42,330 nt of DNA from assembly GCA_036379355.1 (NCBI GenBank), contig DASVGV010000131.1:1-42330 (forward strand), written 5' to 3'. The notes beneath the pieces were generated by a model. That model searched no databases. It worked only from the letters and a program-made list of their open reading frames with translations, and had not been told where the DNA came from. A program made the position numbers and the translations under genes. Source of the stretch: CAJCIY01 sp036379355 (GTDB taxonomy: Bacteria > Actinomycetota > Actinomycetes > Mycobacteriales > CAJCIY01). Below are positions 30,343-40,599 of the stretch, one piece after another. Positions within the stretch are counted from its first letter, which is position 1, and each line of letters begins with the position of its first letter.

Positions 30343-31641
30343 GTGACCTCGACCGCCGGCAGCGCCCGGCCGGGAGAGGCGGACCGCAGCGTCGCACGCA
30401 CGCAGGCGGGGTCCGACCGCGCTTTCCTCGCGCTGCTCGGCGTGCCTGCCCTCGGCCTGACCTTCGCGGTGACGATCGTGTCGATGTACCTGCCGGTCCG
30501 CGTGATCTCCTCCGCGTCGCCGGTGCAGGTCGGCGTGCTGGTCGGCGGGGAGGGGTTCTTCGCGCTGTTCCTGCCGACGCTGGTCGGCGCCTGGACCGAC
30601 CGGACCAGCACACATGTCGGGCACCGCCTGCGGTTCCTCGCCGGCTCCGCGGTGATCGCGATGGTGGCGCTCGTGGTGCTCGGCGCGTTCGGGGGCGTGG
30701 TCGTCGTCGGCATCTCGGTCGCGGTGTTCTACATCGGCTACTACGCCTACCTCGCGCCGTACTGGGCGCTGTATCCCGACCTCGTACCCCGCGACGAGAC
30801 GGGCCGTTCGCGCGGGGCGGAGAGCACCTGGCGCCTCGTCGGGAGCGCCCTGGCCACCATCGGCGGCGGCTTTCTGCTCGCGGTGTGGACGCCGTTGCCG
30901 TTCCTGCTCGCGGCCGCGCTCGTCGGGATCACGACGCTGGTGCTCGCGCGCGGTCTCGGGGACCGCCGCGACCGTCCGCTGCGCACGTCCGCCGACGGCT
31001 GGCGGGAGACGCTGCACCGGCAGTGGACCCTGTTCCGGCAGGACGGCGTCGGGGCGCTGCTGGTCGCGAACGCGCTGTGGAACTTCGCACTCGCCGCGCT
31101 GCGGGCGTTCGTCGTGCTGTTCTTCGTGATCGGACTGGGCCGGTCCACGTCGTTCGTGTCGGCGGTGATCTTCCCGCTCGCCGCGGTCGGGTTCGTCGCC
31201 GCGCCGATCTCCGGGCGGCTCGCCGACCGCATCGGGCACATCCGGGTCCTCACCGTCGCGCTCGCGGTGTACGGCGGCGGCCTGCTCGTCCCCGCGTTCC
31301 TGCACGCCTCGTGGCTGCTCGTGCTGATCCCGGTGGTGGCGGCCGGAGCGGCGACCGTGATGACGCTGCCGTACGCCGTGCTCATGCTGCTGCTCGAGGG
31401 CGAGGTCGACCACGGCGCGGCGTCAGGGCTGTTCGGTCTGAGCCGCGGCATCGGCGGGTTGCTCGGCCCCCTCGCCGTGGGCTGCGCCGTCGAGCTCACC
31501 GCCGGCAACCTGTTCGACGGCACCCGGGGGTACGGGGTGCTGTGGCTGATCATCGGCGTTGCCGTCCTCGCCAGCCTGCCGGTCCTGCACCGCGTGCACC
31601 TCGTCGCCTCTCGGCCATCTCAGTCCGGCGTCCCCGCCTGA
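30343..31641 (+). CDS. MFS transporter (GPH/disaccharide-type)
   Basis: A 432-residue transporter with about 12 membrane helices. The N-terminal 28 residues are soluble, then helices begin at LLGVPALGLTFAVTIVSMYLPV. The pattern resembles the SLC45/GPH-type sugar permeases (long loop after helix 2 with WTDRTSTHVGHRLRFL, and GYYAYLAPYWALYPDLVP in helices 4-5). The substrate is unknown. Its last 22 bp overlap the end of the next, convergent MFS gene. Confidence 0.85.
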   Translation: MTSTAGSARPGEADRSVARTQAGSDRAFLALLGVPALGLTFAVTIVSMYLPVRVISSASPVQVGVLVGGEGFFALFLPTLVGAWTDRTSTHVGHRLRFLAGSAVIAMVALVVLGAFGGVVVVGISVAVFYIGYYAYLAPYWALYPDLVPRDETGRSRGAESTWRLVGSALATIGGGFLLAVWTPLPFLLAAALVGITTLVLARGLGDRRDRPLRTSADGWRETLHRQWTLFRQDGVGALLVANALWNFALAALRAFVVLFFVIGLGRSTSFVSAVIFPLAAVGFVAAPISGRLADRIGHIRVLTVALAVYGGGLLVPAFLHASWLLVLIPVVAAGAATVMTLPYAVLMLLLEGEVDHGAASGLFGLSRGIGGLLGPLAVGCAVELTAGNLFDGTRGYGVLWLIIGVAVLASLPVLHRVHLVASRPSQSGVPA

Positions 31642-32945
31642 AGATCGTTCGCCGCCTCGCGCTGCTGCTCCTTGTGGTAGAAGGGCACGGCGGCGATGAC
31701 CAGCACGCCGCTGAAGGCGACGGTCGGCAGCGTCAGCAGGAACGCGTACTCGAGTCCGAGGCGCCCGCCGCCGGCCAGGTGGTCGGCGAGGATGCCGAAC
31801 ACGAGCGGGGCACTGCCCTCGAACCCGGTCAGCACCAGCGTCCGGATCGCCTCGGAGCGGCCGCGCAGGTCCGGCCGGACGACGTCGAGCCGGAGCGCGT
31901 CCAACGTCGGCGTGGCCGCGTTCAGGAAGCCGACCCCTGCCATGATCGCGGGAACGGCGAGCCAGATCGACCGGGTCATGATCGCGGGCACCGCGAACGC
32001 CGCCGCCAGGACGTAGGAGATGCCCGCGACCCAGAGGCGCGCGGTGTGATGCCAGCGGTCGCGCAGCCGGTCGGCGAGCCACGCCCCGCCGAACAGGCCG
32101 CCGAGCGCCGCCAGCGCGACGGCCGGCAGACCGAGGTCGGCCTCGGCCTGCGAGACGCGGTACTGCTCGGTCACGTACACGACCGCGAACGTGGACAGGC
32201 CGGCGAAGAAGTACTGGCCGATCCCGGACGCGAAGATCGCGAGCACGTTCGTCCGGATGCGGAGCACCACGCCGGCCGCGCGCCACAGCGAGAACGTCTC
32301 GGTGCGGTCGCCGCGTACGGAGCGGTCCGGTTCCCGGCCGTGCCACAGCGAGACGGCCAGCAGCAGCGCGGGAGGCGCGAGGGCGAGGAACGCCCAGCGC
32401 CACCCGAGCAGGGCCGACGCCACACCCGCGACGACGTACCCGACACCGATCCCGACCAGCTGACCGCTGTCGACCACGGCCATCGCCCGCGACCGCTGCG
32501 CGGCCTCGACGATGTCGCCGGTGAGGGACGGTACGGCGGGACCGGCTGCCGCCTGGACGATGCCGAGGAAGGCGCGGCTGGCGAGCAGTAGGCCGAACGT
32601 CACCGCGGCACCGGTCGAGATCATCGCGACCGCCCACAGGACCAGTGCGACGGCGAGCAGACGCGTCCGGGGAAGGCGGTCGGTGAGCGCGCCCGCGGGG
32701 ACGGTCGCCAGCGCCGACACGATCGTGTACGCCGTACCGAGCTCGCCGATCTGCACGTTGCTGAGGGAGAACGCGTGCTTCAGCGAGGGAGCGACGGCGC
32801 CCACGAGGGTCCGGTCGGCCCGGTCGAGGGCGTAGACGGCGAACAGCGACCACAGCAGGGCGTGCCGGGTCGCGCTGGAACGAGCCGCGCCCGGCAGCAC
32901 CCGGGCCGAGATCGCCTCCAGCATGCCGACGCTGTTCCCCGGCAC
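31620..32945 (-). CDS. MFS transporter, spinster-like
   Basis: A 441-residue transporter with about 12 helices. It has the first MFS motif at AGALTDRLPRTRLL after helix 2 and DRADRTLVGAVAPSLKHAFSLSNVQIGELGTAY near the N-terminus, which fits the spinster/GlpT-like group. The ligand is unknown. I keep the GTG at 32945 as start; an ATG at 32924 is equally possible. It is divergent from the redox operon with 88 bp between starts and converges with the other MFS gene, overlapping it by 22 bp. Confidence 0.87.
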   Translation of the reverse strand: MPGNSVGMLEAISARVLPGAARSSATRHALLWSLFAVYALDRADRTLVGAVAPSLKHAFSLSNVQIGELGTAYTIVSALATVPAGALTDRLPRTRLLAVALVLWAVAMISTGAAVTFGLLLASRAFLGIVQAAAGPAVPSLTGDIVEAAQRSRAMAVVDSGQLVGIGVGYVVAGVASALLGWRWAFLALAPPALLLAVSLWHGREPDRSVRGDRTETFSLWRAAGVVLRIRTNVLAIFASGIGQYFFAGLSTFAVVYVTEQYRVSQAEADLGLPAVALAALGGLFGGAWLADRLRDRWHHTARLWVAGISYVLAAAFAVPAIMTRSIWLAVPAIMAGVGFLNAATPTLDALRLDVVRPDLRGRSEAIRTLVLTGFEGSAPLVFGILADHLAGGGRLGLEYAFLLTLPTVAFSGVLVIAAVPFYHKEQQREAANDLQAGTPD

Positions 32946-32966
32946 GCCGATCGCATCCCCGGCCGC

Positions 32967-32991
32967 GTGTGACCGTTCCGGGGCCGGGTAT
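32967..32991 (+). promoter_or_regulatory. SigF/SigB-type promoter of the redox operon
   Basis: GTGT at 32967-32970, a 15-nt spacer, and GGGTAT at 32986-32991 match the actinobacterial SigB/SigF consensus GNNT-N14-16-GGGTAY. Expected start is near 32999, leaving a 35-nt leader with GAGGAG before the ATG at 33034. A sigF gene lies in the same window. Confidence 0.6.
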
Positions 32992-33033
32992 GTCGCCTAG
33001 CGATACTTCCCACCCGCTCCCGAGGAGTTGCCC

Positions 33034-34830
33034 ATGGCTGACACCGTCGCCGACTACCTGCTTGCCCGGCTCCGCGCCTGGGAGGTCGAGCAGGTCTTCG
33101 CGTTTCCCGGGGACGGGATCAACGGTTTGCTCGCCGCCTGGGGCCGGGCCGGCGACAAGCCGCAGTTCGTACAGTCGCGGCACGAGGAGATGTCGGCCTT
33201 CGAAGCGGTCGGCTTCGCCAAGTTCTCGGGGAAGGTCGGCGTCTGCGCGGCCACCAGCGGTCCGGGCGCCATCCACCTGCTCAACGGCCTGTACGACGCG
33301 AAGCTCGACCACGTGCCGGTGGTCGCGATCGTCGGCCAGACCGAGCGCAGCGCCATGGGCGGGTCGTACCAGCAGGAGGTCGACCTGCTGTCGCTGTTCA
33401 AGGACGTCTGCAGCGACTACGTGCAGATGTGCACGGTGCCCGAGCAGCTGCCGAACATCCTCGACCGGGCCATCCGGATCGCGATGACCGAGCACGCGCC
33501 GACGTGCCTCATCTTCCCCTCGGACGTGCTGGAGCTGCCGTACGAGCCGCCGGGGCATGCGTTCAAGGAGGTGCCGTCCAGTCTCGGGCTGGCGCCGGCC
33601 ACGCCGGCGCCCGACCCCGCCGCGGTGCAGGCAGCAGCCGACCTGCTGAACGCGGGGGAGAAGGTCGCGATGCTCGTCGGGCAGGGCGCTCGGTCGGCCG
33701 CGGCCGAGGTGCAGGAGGTCGCCGAGCTACTCGGCGCCGGGGTCGCGAAGGCCTTGCTGGGCAAGGACGTCCTCTCGGACGAGCTGCCCTACGTGACCGG
33801 GGCGATCGGTCTGCTGGGCACGACCGCGAGCTACGAGCTGATGATGGGCTGCGACACGCTCCTGACGGTCGGCTCGAACTTCCCGTACACCCAGTTCATG
33901 CCGAAGCTCGACCAGGCCCGCGCCGTCCAGATCGACCGCGACGGCAAGTGGATCGGCATGCGCTACCCGTACGAGATCAACCTGGTCGGCGATGCGAAGG
34001 CGACGCTGCGGGCCCTGATCCCGCTGCTCAAGCACAAGGACGACCGGTCGTGGCGGGAGGAGGTCGAGCGCAACGTCGCCGGCTGGTGGAAGACCGCCGA
34101 GCGGCGCGCGATGACCAGCGCCGATCCGGTCAACCCGATGCGGATCGTGCACGAGCTCTCGCTGCGGCTGCCCGAGGACGCGATCGTTGCGTCCGACTCC
34201 GGCAGCGCCGCGAACTGGTACGCCCGGCACCTGAAGATCCGCGGCCGGGTCCGGGGTTCGCTGTCGGGGACCCTGGCCACGATGGGCCCCGGTGTCCCGT
34301 ACGTCATCGGGGCGAAGTGGGCCCATCCGGACCGTCCGGCCATCGCGATCGTCGGCGACGGTGCGATGCAGATGAACGGGCTGGCCGAGCTGATCACCGT
34401 CAAGCACTACTGGCAGCAGTGGTCCGACCCGCGCCTCATCGTCGCCGTCCTGCACAACGACGACCTCAACCAGGTGAGCTGGGAGATGCGGGCGATGGAG
34501 GACTCGCCGCGGTTCGATGCCTCGCAGGTGCTTCCGGACGTCGACTACGGCGGTTTCGCCCGCAGCCTCGGCCTGAACGGCATCAACGTGGACAGTCCGG
34601 AGGGCGTCGGACCGGCGTGGGAGCAGGCGCTCGCGGCCGACCGGCCCAGCGTGCTGGACATCCGCTGCGACCCCGACGTGCCGCCGATCCCCCCGCACAG
34701 CACCTTCGAGCAGGCCAAGTCGGTGGGCCTCGCGTTCATGCACGGCGACACCGAACGGTGGCACTTCGCCAAGGAAGGGCTCAAGCAGAAGGTGCAGGAG
34801 TACCTGCCTGGCACCAAGGAGGGTCAGTGA
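33034..34830 (+). CDS. ThDP-dependent enzyme, pyruvate oxidase-like
   Basis: A 598-residue thiamine diphosphate enzyme of the POX/acetolactate-synthase fold. The N-terminal ThDP-activating Glu51 is in SRHEEMSAFEA, the ThDP/Mg motif is GDGAMQMNG at 441 with Asn475 in HNDDLNQ, and the middle domain fits an FAD-binding DHS-like domain. It most resembles pyruvate oxidase/PoxB-type enzymes rather than acetolactate synthase. In that case it would oxidatively decarboxylate pyruvate to acetate and feed the quinone pool. It starts a five-gene operon, and its stop overlaps the next gene (GTGA). No signal peptide was seen. Substrate and FAD dependence are inferred. Confidence 0.9.
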   Translation: MADTVADYLLARLRAWEVEQVFAFPGDGINGLLAAWGRAGDKPQFVQSRHEEMSAFEAVGFAKFSGKVGVCAATSGPGAIHLLNGLYDAKLDHVPVVAIVGQTERSAMGGSYQQEVDLLSLFKDVCSDYVQMCTVPEQLPNILDRAIRIAMTEHAPTCLIFPSDVLELPYEPPGHAFKEVPSSLGLAPATPAPDPAAVQAAADLLNAGEKVAMLVGQGARSAAAEVQEVAELLGAGVAKALLGKDVLSDELPYVTGAIGLLGTTASYELMMGCDTLLTVGSNFPYTQFMPKLDQARAVQIDRDGKWIGMRYPYEINLVGDAKATLRALIPLLKHKDDRSWREEVERNVAGWWKTAERRAMTSADPVNPMRIVHELSLRLPEDAIVASDSGSAANWYARHLKIRGRVRGSLSGTLATMGPGVPYVIGAKWAHPDRPAIAIVGDGAMQMNGLAELITVKHYWQQWSDPRLIVAVLHNDDLNQVSWEMRAMEDSPRFDASQVLPDVDYGGFARSLGLNGINVDSPEGVGPAWEQALAADRPSVLDIRCDPDVPPIPPHSTFEQAKSVGLAFMHGDTERWHFAKEGLKQKVQEYLPGTKEGQ

Positions 34831-35315
34831 GGTCGGGCCGGCGGCTGCTCCGGAAGGAGAAGCGGGCCGAGATCGGGATCGACCGGCTCCTGCGTGACGT
34901 GCGGACCGGGCGGTTCGAGCGCAGTCTGGCGGCGCTCACCGCCGCCGGCGCGGCCATCACCACCGCCGAGATCTACACCGAGCACGACTCGGCCAGTTTC
35001 GGCAACCGGGTCATGTGGTGGCCGATCGTGCTGATGCCGACACTCGTGCCGGCCGGCGTGGCGGCGGTGTTCTCGCGGCGCGCGGCGAAGACGGTGCTGC
35101 CGCTCGCGTCCGCGCTGGTCGTGGCGAACGGCGTGCAGGGCACCTACCTGCACGCGCGGGGCATCGCGCAGAAGCCCGGCGGGTGGAAGCTCGCGGCCTA
35201 CAACCTGGAGATGGGACCGCCGCTGTTCGCCCCCGGGCTGGCCGCGCTCGTCGGGGGCATGGGCCTGCTGGCCGCCGTGCTGCGGCGCGAGGAAGACCCG
35301 GCGGTGGGGGCCTGA
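34827..35315 (+). CDS. Small membrane protein of the redox operon, unknown function
   Basis: A 162-residue protein, not recognised. The N-terminus is very basic (RSGRRLLRKEKRAE), then about four hydrophobic stretches follow (about 33-46, 63-80, 88-103 and 131-152). The start GTG overlaps the previous stop by 4 nt, and its stop overlaps the next ATG by one base, so it is translationally locked into the operon. It may anchor the soluble partners or pass electrons, but no heme or cysteine motif is visible. Confidence 0.75.
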   Translation: MRSGRRLLRKEKRAEIGIDRLLRDVRTGRFERSLAALTAAGAAITTAEIYTEHDSASFGNRVMWWPIVLMPTLVPAGVAAVFSRRAAKTVLPLASALVVANGVQGTYLHARGIAQKPGGWKLAAYNLEMGPPLFAPGLAALVGGMGLLAAVLRREEDPAVGA

Positions 35316-36012
35316 TGCCGTACCGCAGTCCCGACCAGGTTGCCGTCACCCCCCAGCACCGCGGCCGATTCCCGGGCTACGACGTCCTGGAGGAGGTCGA
35401 GCGGTGGGACGACGTGACCGCCGGAGTCGTCCTGGACCGGCTGGCGCCGGTCACCGACCTGTCGTTCTTCACCATGGACGAGAACGCCTGCGCCGGAGCG
35501 CTGTGCGACCTGCTGCTCGCCCAGGACGGCGAACCGAAGATCCCGGTGGTCGCGCTCGTCGACGGCCGGCTCGCCGCCGGCGAGACCGACGGGTGGCACT
35601 ACGACGACCTGCCCGAGGACGGCCAGGCGTGGCGCGACACGTTGCGGTGTCTCGACGAGGACGCGGCGGCGGGCGGAGCCGCATCCTTCGCCACCGCACC
35701 GGTCGACGAGCAGGTACGGATCGTCCAGCACGTACAAGATCTCGGATCCGATCCCTGGCACGGCATGCCGGCCGCCCAGGTCTGGAGCCTGTGGACCCGG
35801 TACGCCTGCGCGGCCTTCTACTCCCACCCCTGGTCCTGGAACGAGATCGGGTTCGGGGGCCCTGCGTACCCGCGGGGCTACAAGGCCCGGCACATCGGAC
35901 CGCCCGGCCGGGAGGGCTGGGAAGTGACCGACCACGACGACGTCGACCCGGTGCCGTTCGCGACCCGTGTCGAGAAGGCGCGGCGCGCCCACGACGACCT
36001 GGCGCACGGCTC

Positions 36013-36016
<4 letters not shown>
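35315..36016 (+). CDS. Gluconate 2-dehydrogenase subunit 3-like protein
   Basis: A 233-residue protein that fits the gluconate 2-dehydrogenase subunit 3 family, the small partner of FAD-dependent GMC dehydrogenases. The central FFTMDENACAGALCDLLLAQ and the C-terminal FYSHPWSWNEIGFGGPAYPRGY are the recognisable parts. The Tat signal of the classical family is missing: the N-terminus is MPYRSPDQVAVTPQHRGR. It should therefore be cytoplasmic with its GMC partner, whose gene overlaps its end by 4 nt. The role as chaperone or accessory subunit is inferred from the family. Confidence 0.86.
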
Positions 36017-37653
<1,637 letters not shown>

Positions 37654-37675
37654 CCAACCCCTTGAGAGTGCCCGC

Positions 37676-39169
37676 GTGGAGCCCGACTTCTTTCCGTGGT
37701 GGGTCGTGGTCACCCACTTCCTCAACATCTTCTTCATGCTGCTGCTGTTCCGCAGCGGCGTGGAGGTGCTCTCGGCGTTCCCGAAGCTCTACTGGTACGA
37801 CGACTGTCCGCCGGGCCGGGAGTGGGCGCGCTTCTCCCGCAAGATGTTCGCGGCGGACTCCCGTACTCCGTGGACCTCGCTGGACGAGGAGGAGGCCTGG
37901 TCGCCGTGGCTGGCGCTGCCCGGTCGCAAGAACCTCGGCCTCGGGCGGCACTGGCACTTCCTGTCGGTCCAGTTCTGGGTCCTCACCGGCGCTGTCTACG
38001 TGTCCATGGTGTTCGCCAGCGGCTACTGGCACTACCTGATCCCCACCCACTGGTCGATCGTCCCGGACTCGATCAAGGCAGTAGGCACGTACCTCCAGTT
38101 CCACATCCCGGCCAAGATCCCCGGCCAGCCCTTCGAGCCCGCGCAGAAGCTGGCGTACTTCCTCGTGATCTTCGTCCTCGCGCCGCTCCAGATCGCGACC
38201 GGCGCGGCCATGTCACCCGCGGTTCTGGCGCGATTTCCTTGGTACGGAAAGCTGTTCGGCGGCAAGCAGCGCGCGCGCAGCCTGCACTTCATCGGGCTGT
38301 GCCTGTTCGCCGCGTTCGTGACCGTCCACGTCTTCATGGTGATCATCCACGGCGTCCCGGACGAGTTCACCAAGATCGTGCTCGCCGGTGACCGGAGCAG
38401 GCCGACGCTCGCGCTCGCGATCGGGCTCACCGGCCTGTTCCTCATCGGGATCTTCCACGTCGCCATCACCGTGTTCTCGCTGCGGCACCGGCGCGCGACC
38501 CAGCGGCTCCTGGGGTTCGTCGTCAACCCGTTCGAGGCGATGCTGTCGCGCACCTTCACCTCGCGTGAGCGGTTCGGCTGGAGCGACATCTCGCCGTTCT
38601 TCCGCGTCAACGGCTACCCGCCGCCGGACCCGGCGTTCCAGCGGCTCGCGGCGGACGGCTTCGTCGACTACCGCCTGCCGATCGGAGGCCTCGTCGAGCA
38701 TCCGGTGTCGCTGTCGCTCGCCGACCTTCGTGAGCTGGGGACCAGCGAGCAGATCACCAAGCACAACTGCATCCAGGGCTGGACCGCCGTGGCGGAGTGG
38801 GGCGGTGTGCCGCTGGCCCGCATCCTCGAGCTGGTCCGGCCGACGCCCGAAGCCAGACATGTGGTGTTCTACGCCTTCGACGACAAGGGGCTGACCGAGG
38901 GCGAGGGTCGGTACGGCTACTTCTACGGGTCGATACCGCTCTATCTGGCTGAGAACCCGCAGACGATCCTGGCTCTCGAGATGAACGGCGCCCCGCTGCC
39001 GCTCGAGCACGGCGCGCCGGTCCGGGTCCGGATCGAGACCCAGCTCGGCTTCAAGATGGTCAAGTGGGTGAAGGCCATCGAGTTCGTCTCTGACGTCAAG
39101 GACATCGGCCAGGGTCAGGGCGGATGGCGTGAGGACCAGCAGTACTACGCCAACGCGGCCGGCATCTAG
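37676..39169 (+). CDS. Cytochrome b / molybdopterin-dependent oxidoreductase fusion
   Basis: A 497-residue two-part protein. Residues 1-280 form a five-helix cytochrome b-like unit (about 8-25, 95-115, 160-178, 203-225 and 247-267) with candidate heme histidines at 14, 92/94, 204 and 218. Residues 300-490 are a sulfite-oxidase/YedY-fold molybdopterin domain with the Mo ligand Cys365 in HNCIQGWTAVAEWGGVPL. Basic loops at 50-60, 184-202 and 268-276 predict the C-terminal domain in the cytoplasm, and no Tat signal is present. It resembles a single-chain YedZ-YedY with reversed sidedness. It probably exchanges electrons with the GMC or pyruvate-oxidase-like partner and quinone (inference). Confidence 0.86.
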   Translation: MEPDFFPWWVVVTHFLNIFFMLLLFRSGVEVLSAFPKLYWYDDCPPGREWARFSRKMFAADSRTPWTSLDEEEAWSPWLALPGRKNLGLGRHWHFLSVQFWVLTGAVYVSMVFASGYWHYLIPTHWSIVPDSIKAVGTYLQFHIPAKIPGQPFEPAQKLAYFLVIFVLAPLQIATGAAMSPAVLARFPWYGKLFGGKQRARSLHFIGLCLFAAFVTVHVFMVIIHGVPDEFTKIVLAGDRSRPTLALAIGLTGLFLIGIFHVAITVFSLRHRRATQRLLGFVVNPFEAMLSRTFTSRERFGWSDISPFFRVNGYPPPDPAFQRLAADGFVDYRLPIGGLVEHPVSLSLADLRELGTSEQITKHNCIQGWTAVAEWGGVPLARILELVRPTPEARHVVFYAFDDKGLTEGEGRYGYFYGSIPLYLAENPQTILALEMNGAPLPLEHGAPVRVRIETQLGFKMVKWVKAIEFVSDVKDIGQGQGGWREDQQYYANAAGI

Positions 39170-39486
39170 CGGCGCCGCAGCAGCCTTCGCAGGAGGGTCG
39201 CCGGCGGGTGCGACGGGGTGGTTCGGACCGGCGGTGCGACCTGCGTGATGTGCACTCCCTCGACGGCACCGACCGGGTCGCCTCTGCGCAGGGCCGCGTC
39301 CCGTTGGGTCGCCGCCAGCCGGTGGACTGCCGGAACCGCGCCCTGCACCGCCTTGAGCCGGCTGTGGGCCGCGATCTCGTCGGCAGACGCTCCCGGCCCG
39401 CGTCCACCCAACAACTGGCTGCGCGCCGCTCGCAACTGGTCCTGCACGTCCGGGGTCGCTCGCCCGGTGGCGTTCGCTGGGCGCAC
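39166..39486 (-). CDS. Hypothetical small protein downstream of the enolase-family gene
   Basis: A 106-residue protein, not recognised. It is predicted mostly helical in the middle (ADEIAAHSRLKAVQGAVPAVHRLAATQRDAALRR) with a basic C-terminus. It starts at a GTG 3 nt after the enolase-family stop, and its stop overlaps the cytochrome fusion gene stop by 2-3 nt, so the interval is used tightly. Low-complexity Ala/Arg/Pro makes the call uncertain; a coding function is supported mainly by the tight spacing. Confidence 0.5.
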   Translation of the reverse strand: MRPANATGRATPDVQDQLRAARSQLLGGRGPGASADEIAAHSRLKAVQGAVPAVHRLAATQRDAALRRGDPVGAVEGVHITQVAPPVRTTPSHPPATLLRRLLRRR

Positions 39487-39489
39487 GGG

Positions 39490-40599
39490 TCAGCCGGTCC
39501 GGTACTGCTCGGCGTCGGCCCGCTTGAGCTCCAGCCCCAGCCCGGCGCGCCCCTGGTCGGGTCGCAGGGCGCCGTCGCGCGGGTCGAGCGCACCGTCGAA
39601 CAGCATGCCTTCGATGCGGTGGTGGTCGTGGAAGTACTCGAGATGGCGCAGGTTCGGCACCGCCGCGGCGACGTGCGCGTGCAGGTTCGGCGCGCAGTGT
39701 CCGGAGACCTCGATGCCCGCGGCTGCGGCGACCGCTGCCGCGCGGAGCCACTCGGTGATCCCGCCGCAGCGCGTGACGTCCACCTGGAGGCAGTCCACGG
39801 CCTGCGCCTGCACCATGCGCGCGAAGTAGACGAGGTCGTAGCCGTACTCGCCGGCGGTGACATCGGGCCGGACCTGGTCGCGTACCTCCCGCAAGCCGTC
39901 CAGGTCGTCGGAGGAGACCGGCTCCTCGAACCACCGCACGTCCTGGTCGGCCATCGCGTGCGCCACCCGGACGGCCTGCTTGCGGGTGTAGCCGCCGTTG
40001 GCGTCGACGTAGAGCTCGACGTCCGGGCCGATGACGGAGCGGGCAAAGGCGATCCGGCGAAGGTCGCGGGGGACGTCCTGACCCCAGGACTCGCCAATCT
40101 TGATCTTCACGCGGGGGATGCCCCAGTCGCCGACCCACCGCTCGAGCTGGGTTCGCGCGGCCTCGTCGTCGTACGTCGTGAAGCCGCCGCTGCCGTAGAT
40201 CGGCACGTCGGCGTGCGCGGCGCCGAGCAGTCGGCACACCGGAAGGCCCAGCAGCCGGCCCTTCAGGTCCCAGAGCGCCGTGTCCACGGCACTGATCGCG
40301 CACGACACCACCCCGGGCCGACCGGCGTTGCGGATCGTGCGGACCATCGCGGCCCAGCTGCCGGCGACGTCCAGTGCGGACCGGCCGACGACGACGTCGG
40401 CCAACATGTCGTCGATGACCGTCTTGCAGGCCGCGGGCGCGTACGTGTAGCCGAGGCCGGTCGTGCCGCCGGCACGGACCTCGGCCACCACGAGGGTCGT
40501 GGACGACCATGCGAGGGTGCCGTCGGCTTCCGGCTGGTCCGTCGGGACGGTGTAGACGCTGGTGCTCAGCGCATCGACCCCGGCCGTTGTCGCACTCAC
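39490..40599 (-). CDS. Enolase superfamily enzyme, mandelate racemase/muconate lactonizing type
   Basis: A 369-residue enolase-superfamily protein. The KxK motif is Lys165 and Lys167 (VKIKIG), metal ligands are Asp199 (DANGGY), Glu225 (WFEEP) and Glu251 (GEYGYD), and the His-Asp dyad is Asp274 with His301 (SGHCAPNLHAH). This is the mandelate racemase subgroup: racemisation, dehydration or cycloisomerisation of an alpha-hydroxy or sugar acid. Its GTG start overlaps the MFS stop by 4 nt, so the transporter probably imports its substrate. The specific acid cannot be read from the sequence. Confidence 0.93.
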   Translation of the reverse strand: MSATTAGVDALSTSVYTVPTDQPEADGTLAWSSTTLVVAEVRAGGTTGLGYTYAPAACKTVIDDMLADVVVGRSALDVAGSWAAMVRTIRNAGRPGVVSCAISAVDTALWDLKGRLLGLPVCRLLGAAHADVPIYGSGGFTTYDDEAARTQLERWVGDWGIPRVKIKIGESWGQDVPRDLRRIAFARSVIGPDVELYVDANGGYTRKQAVRVAHAMADQDVRWFEEPVSSDDLDGLREVRDQVRPDVTAGEYGYDLVYFARMVQAQAVDCLQVDVTRCGGITEWLRAAAVAAAAGIEVSGHCAPNLHAHVAAAVPNLRHLEYFHDHHRIEGMLFDGALDPRDGALRPDQGRAGLGLELKRADAEQYRTG

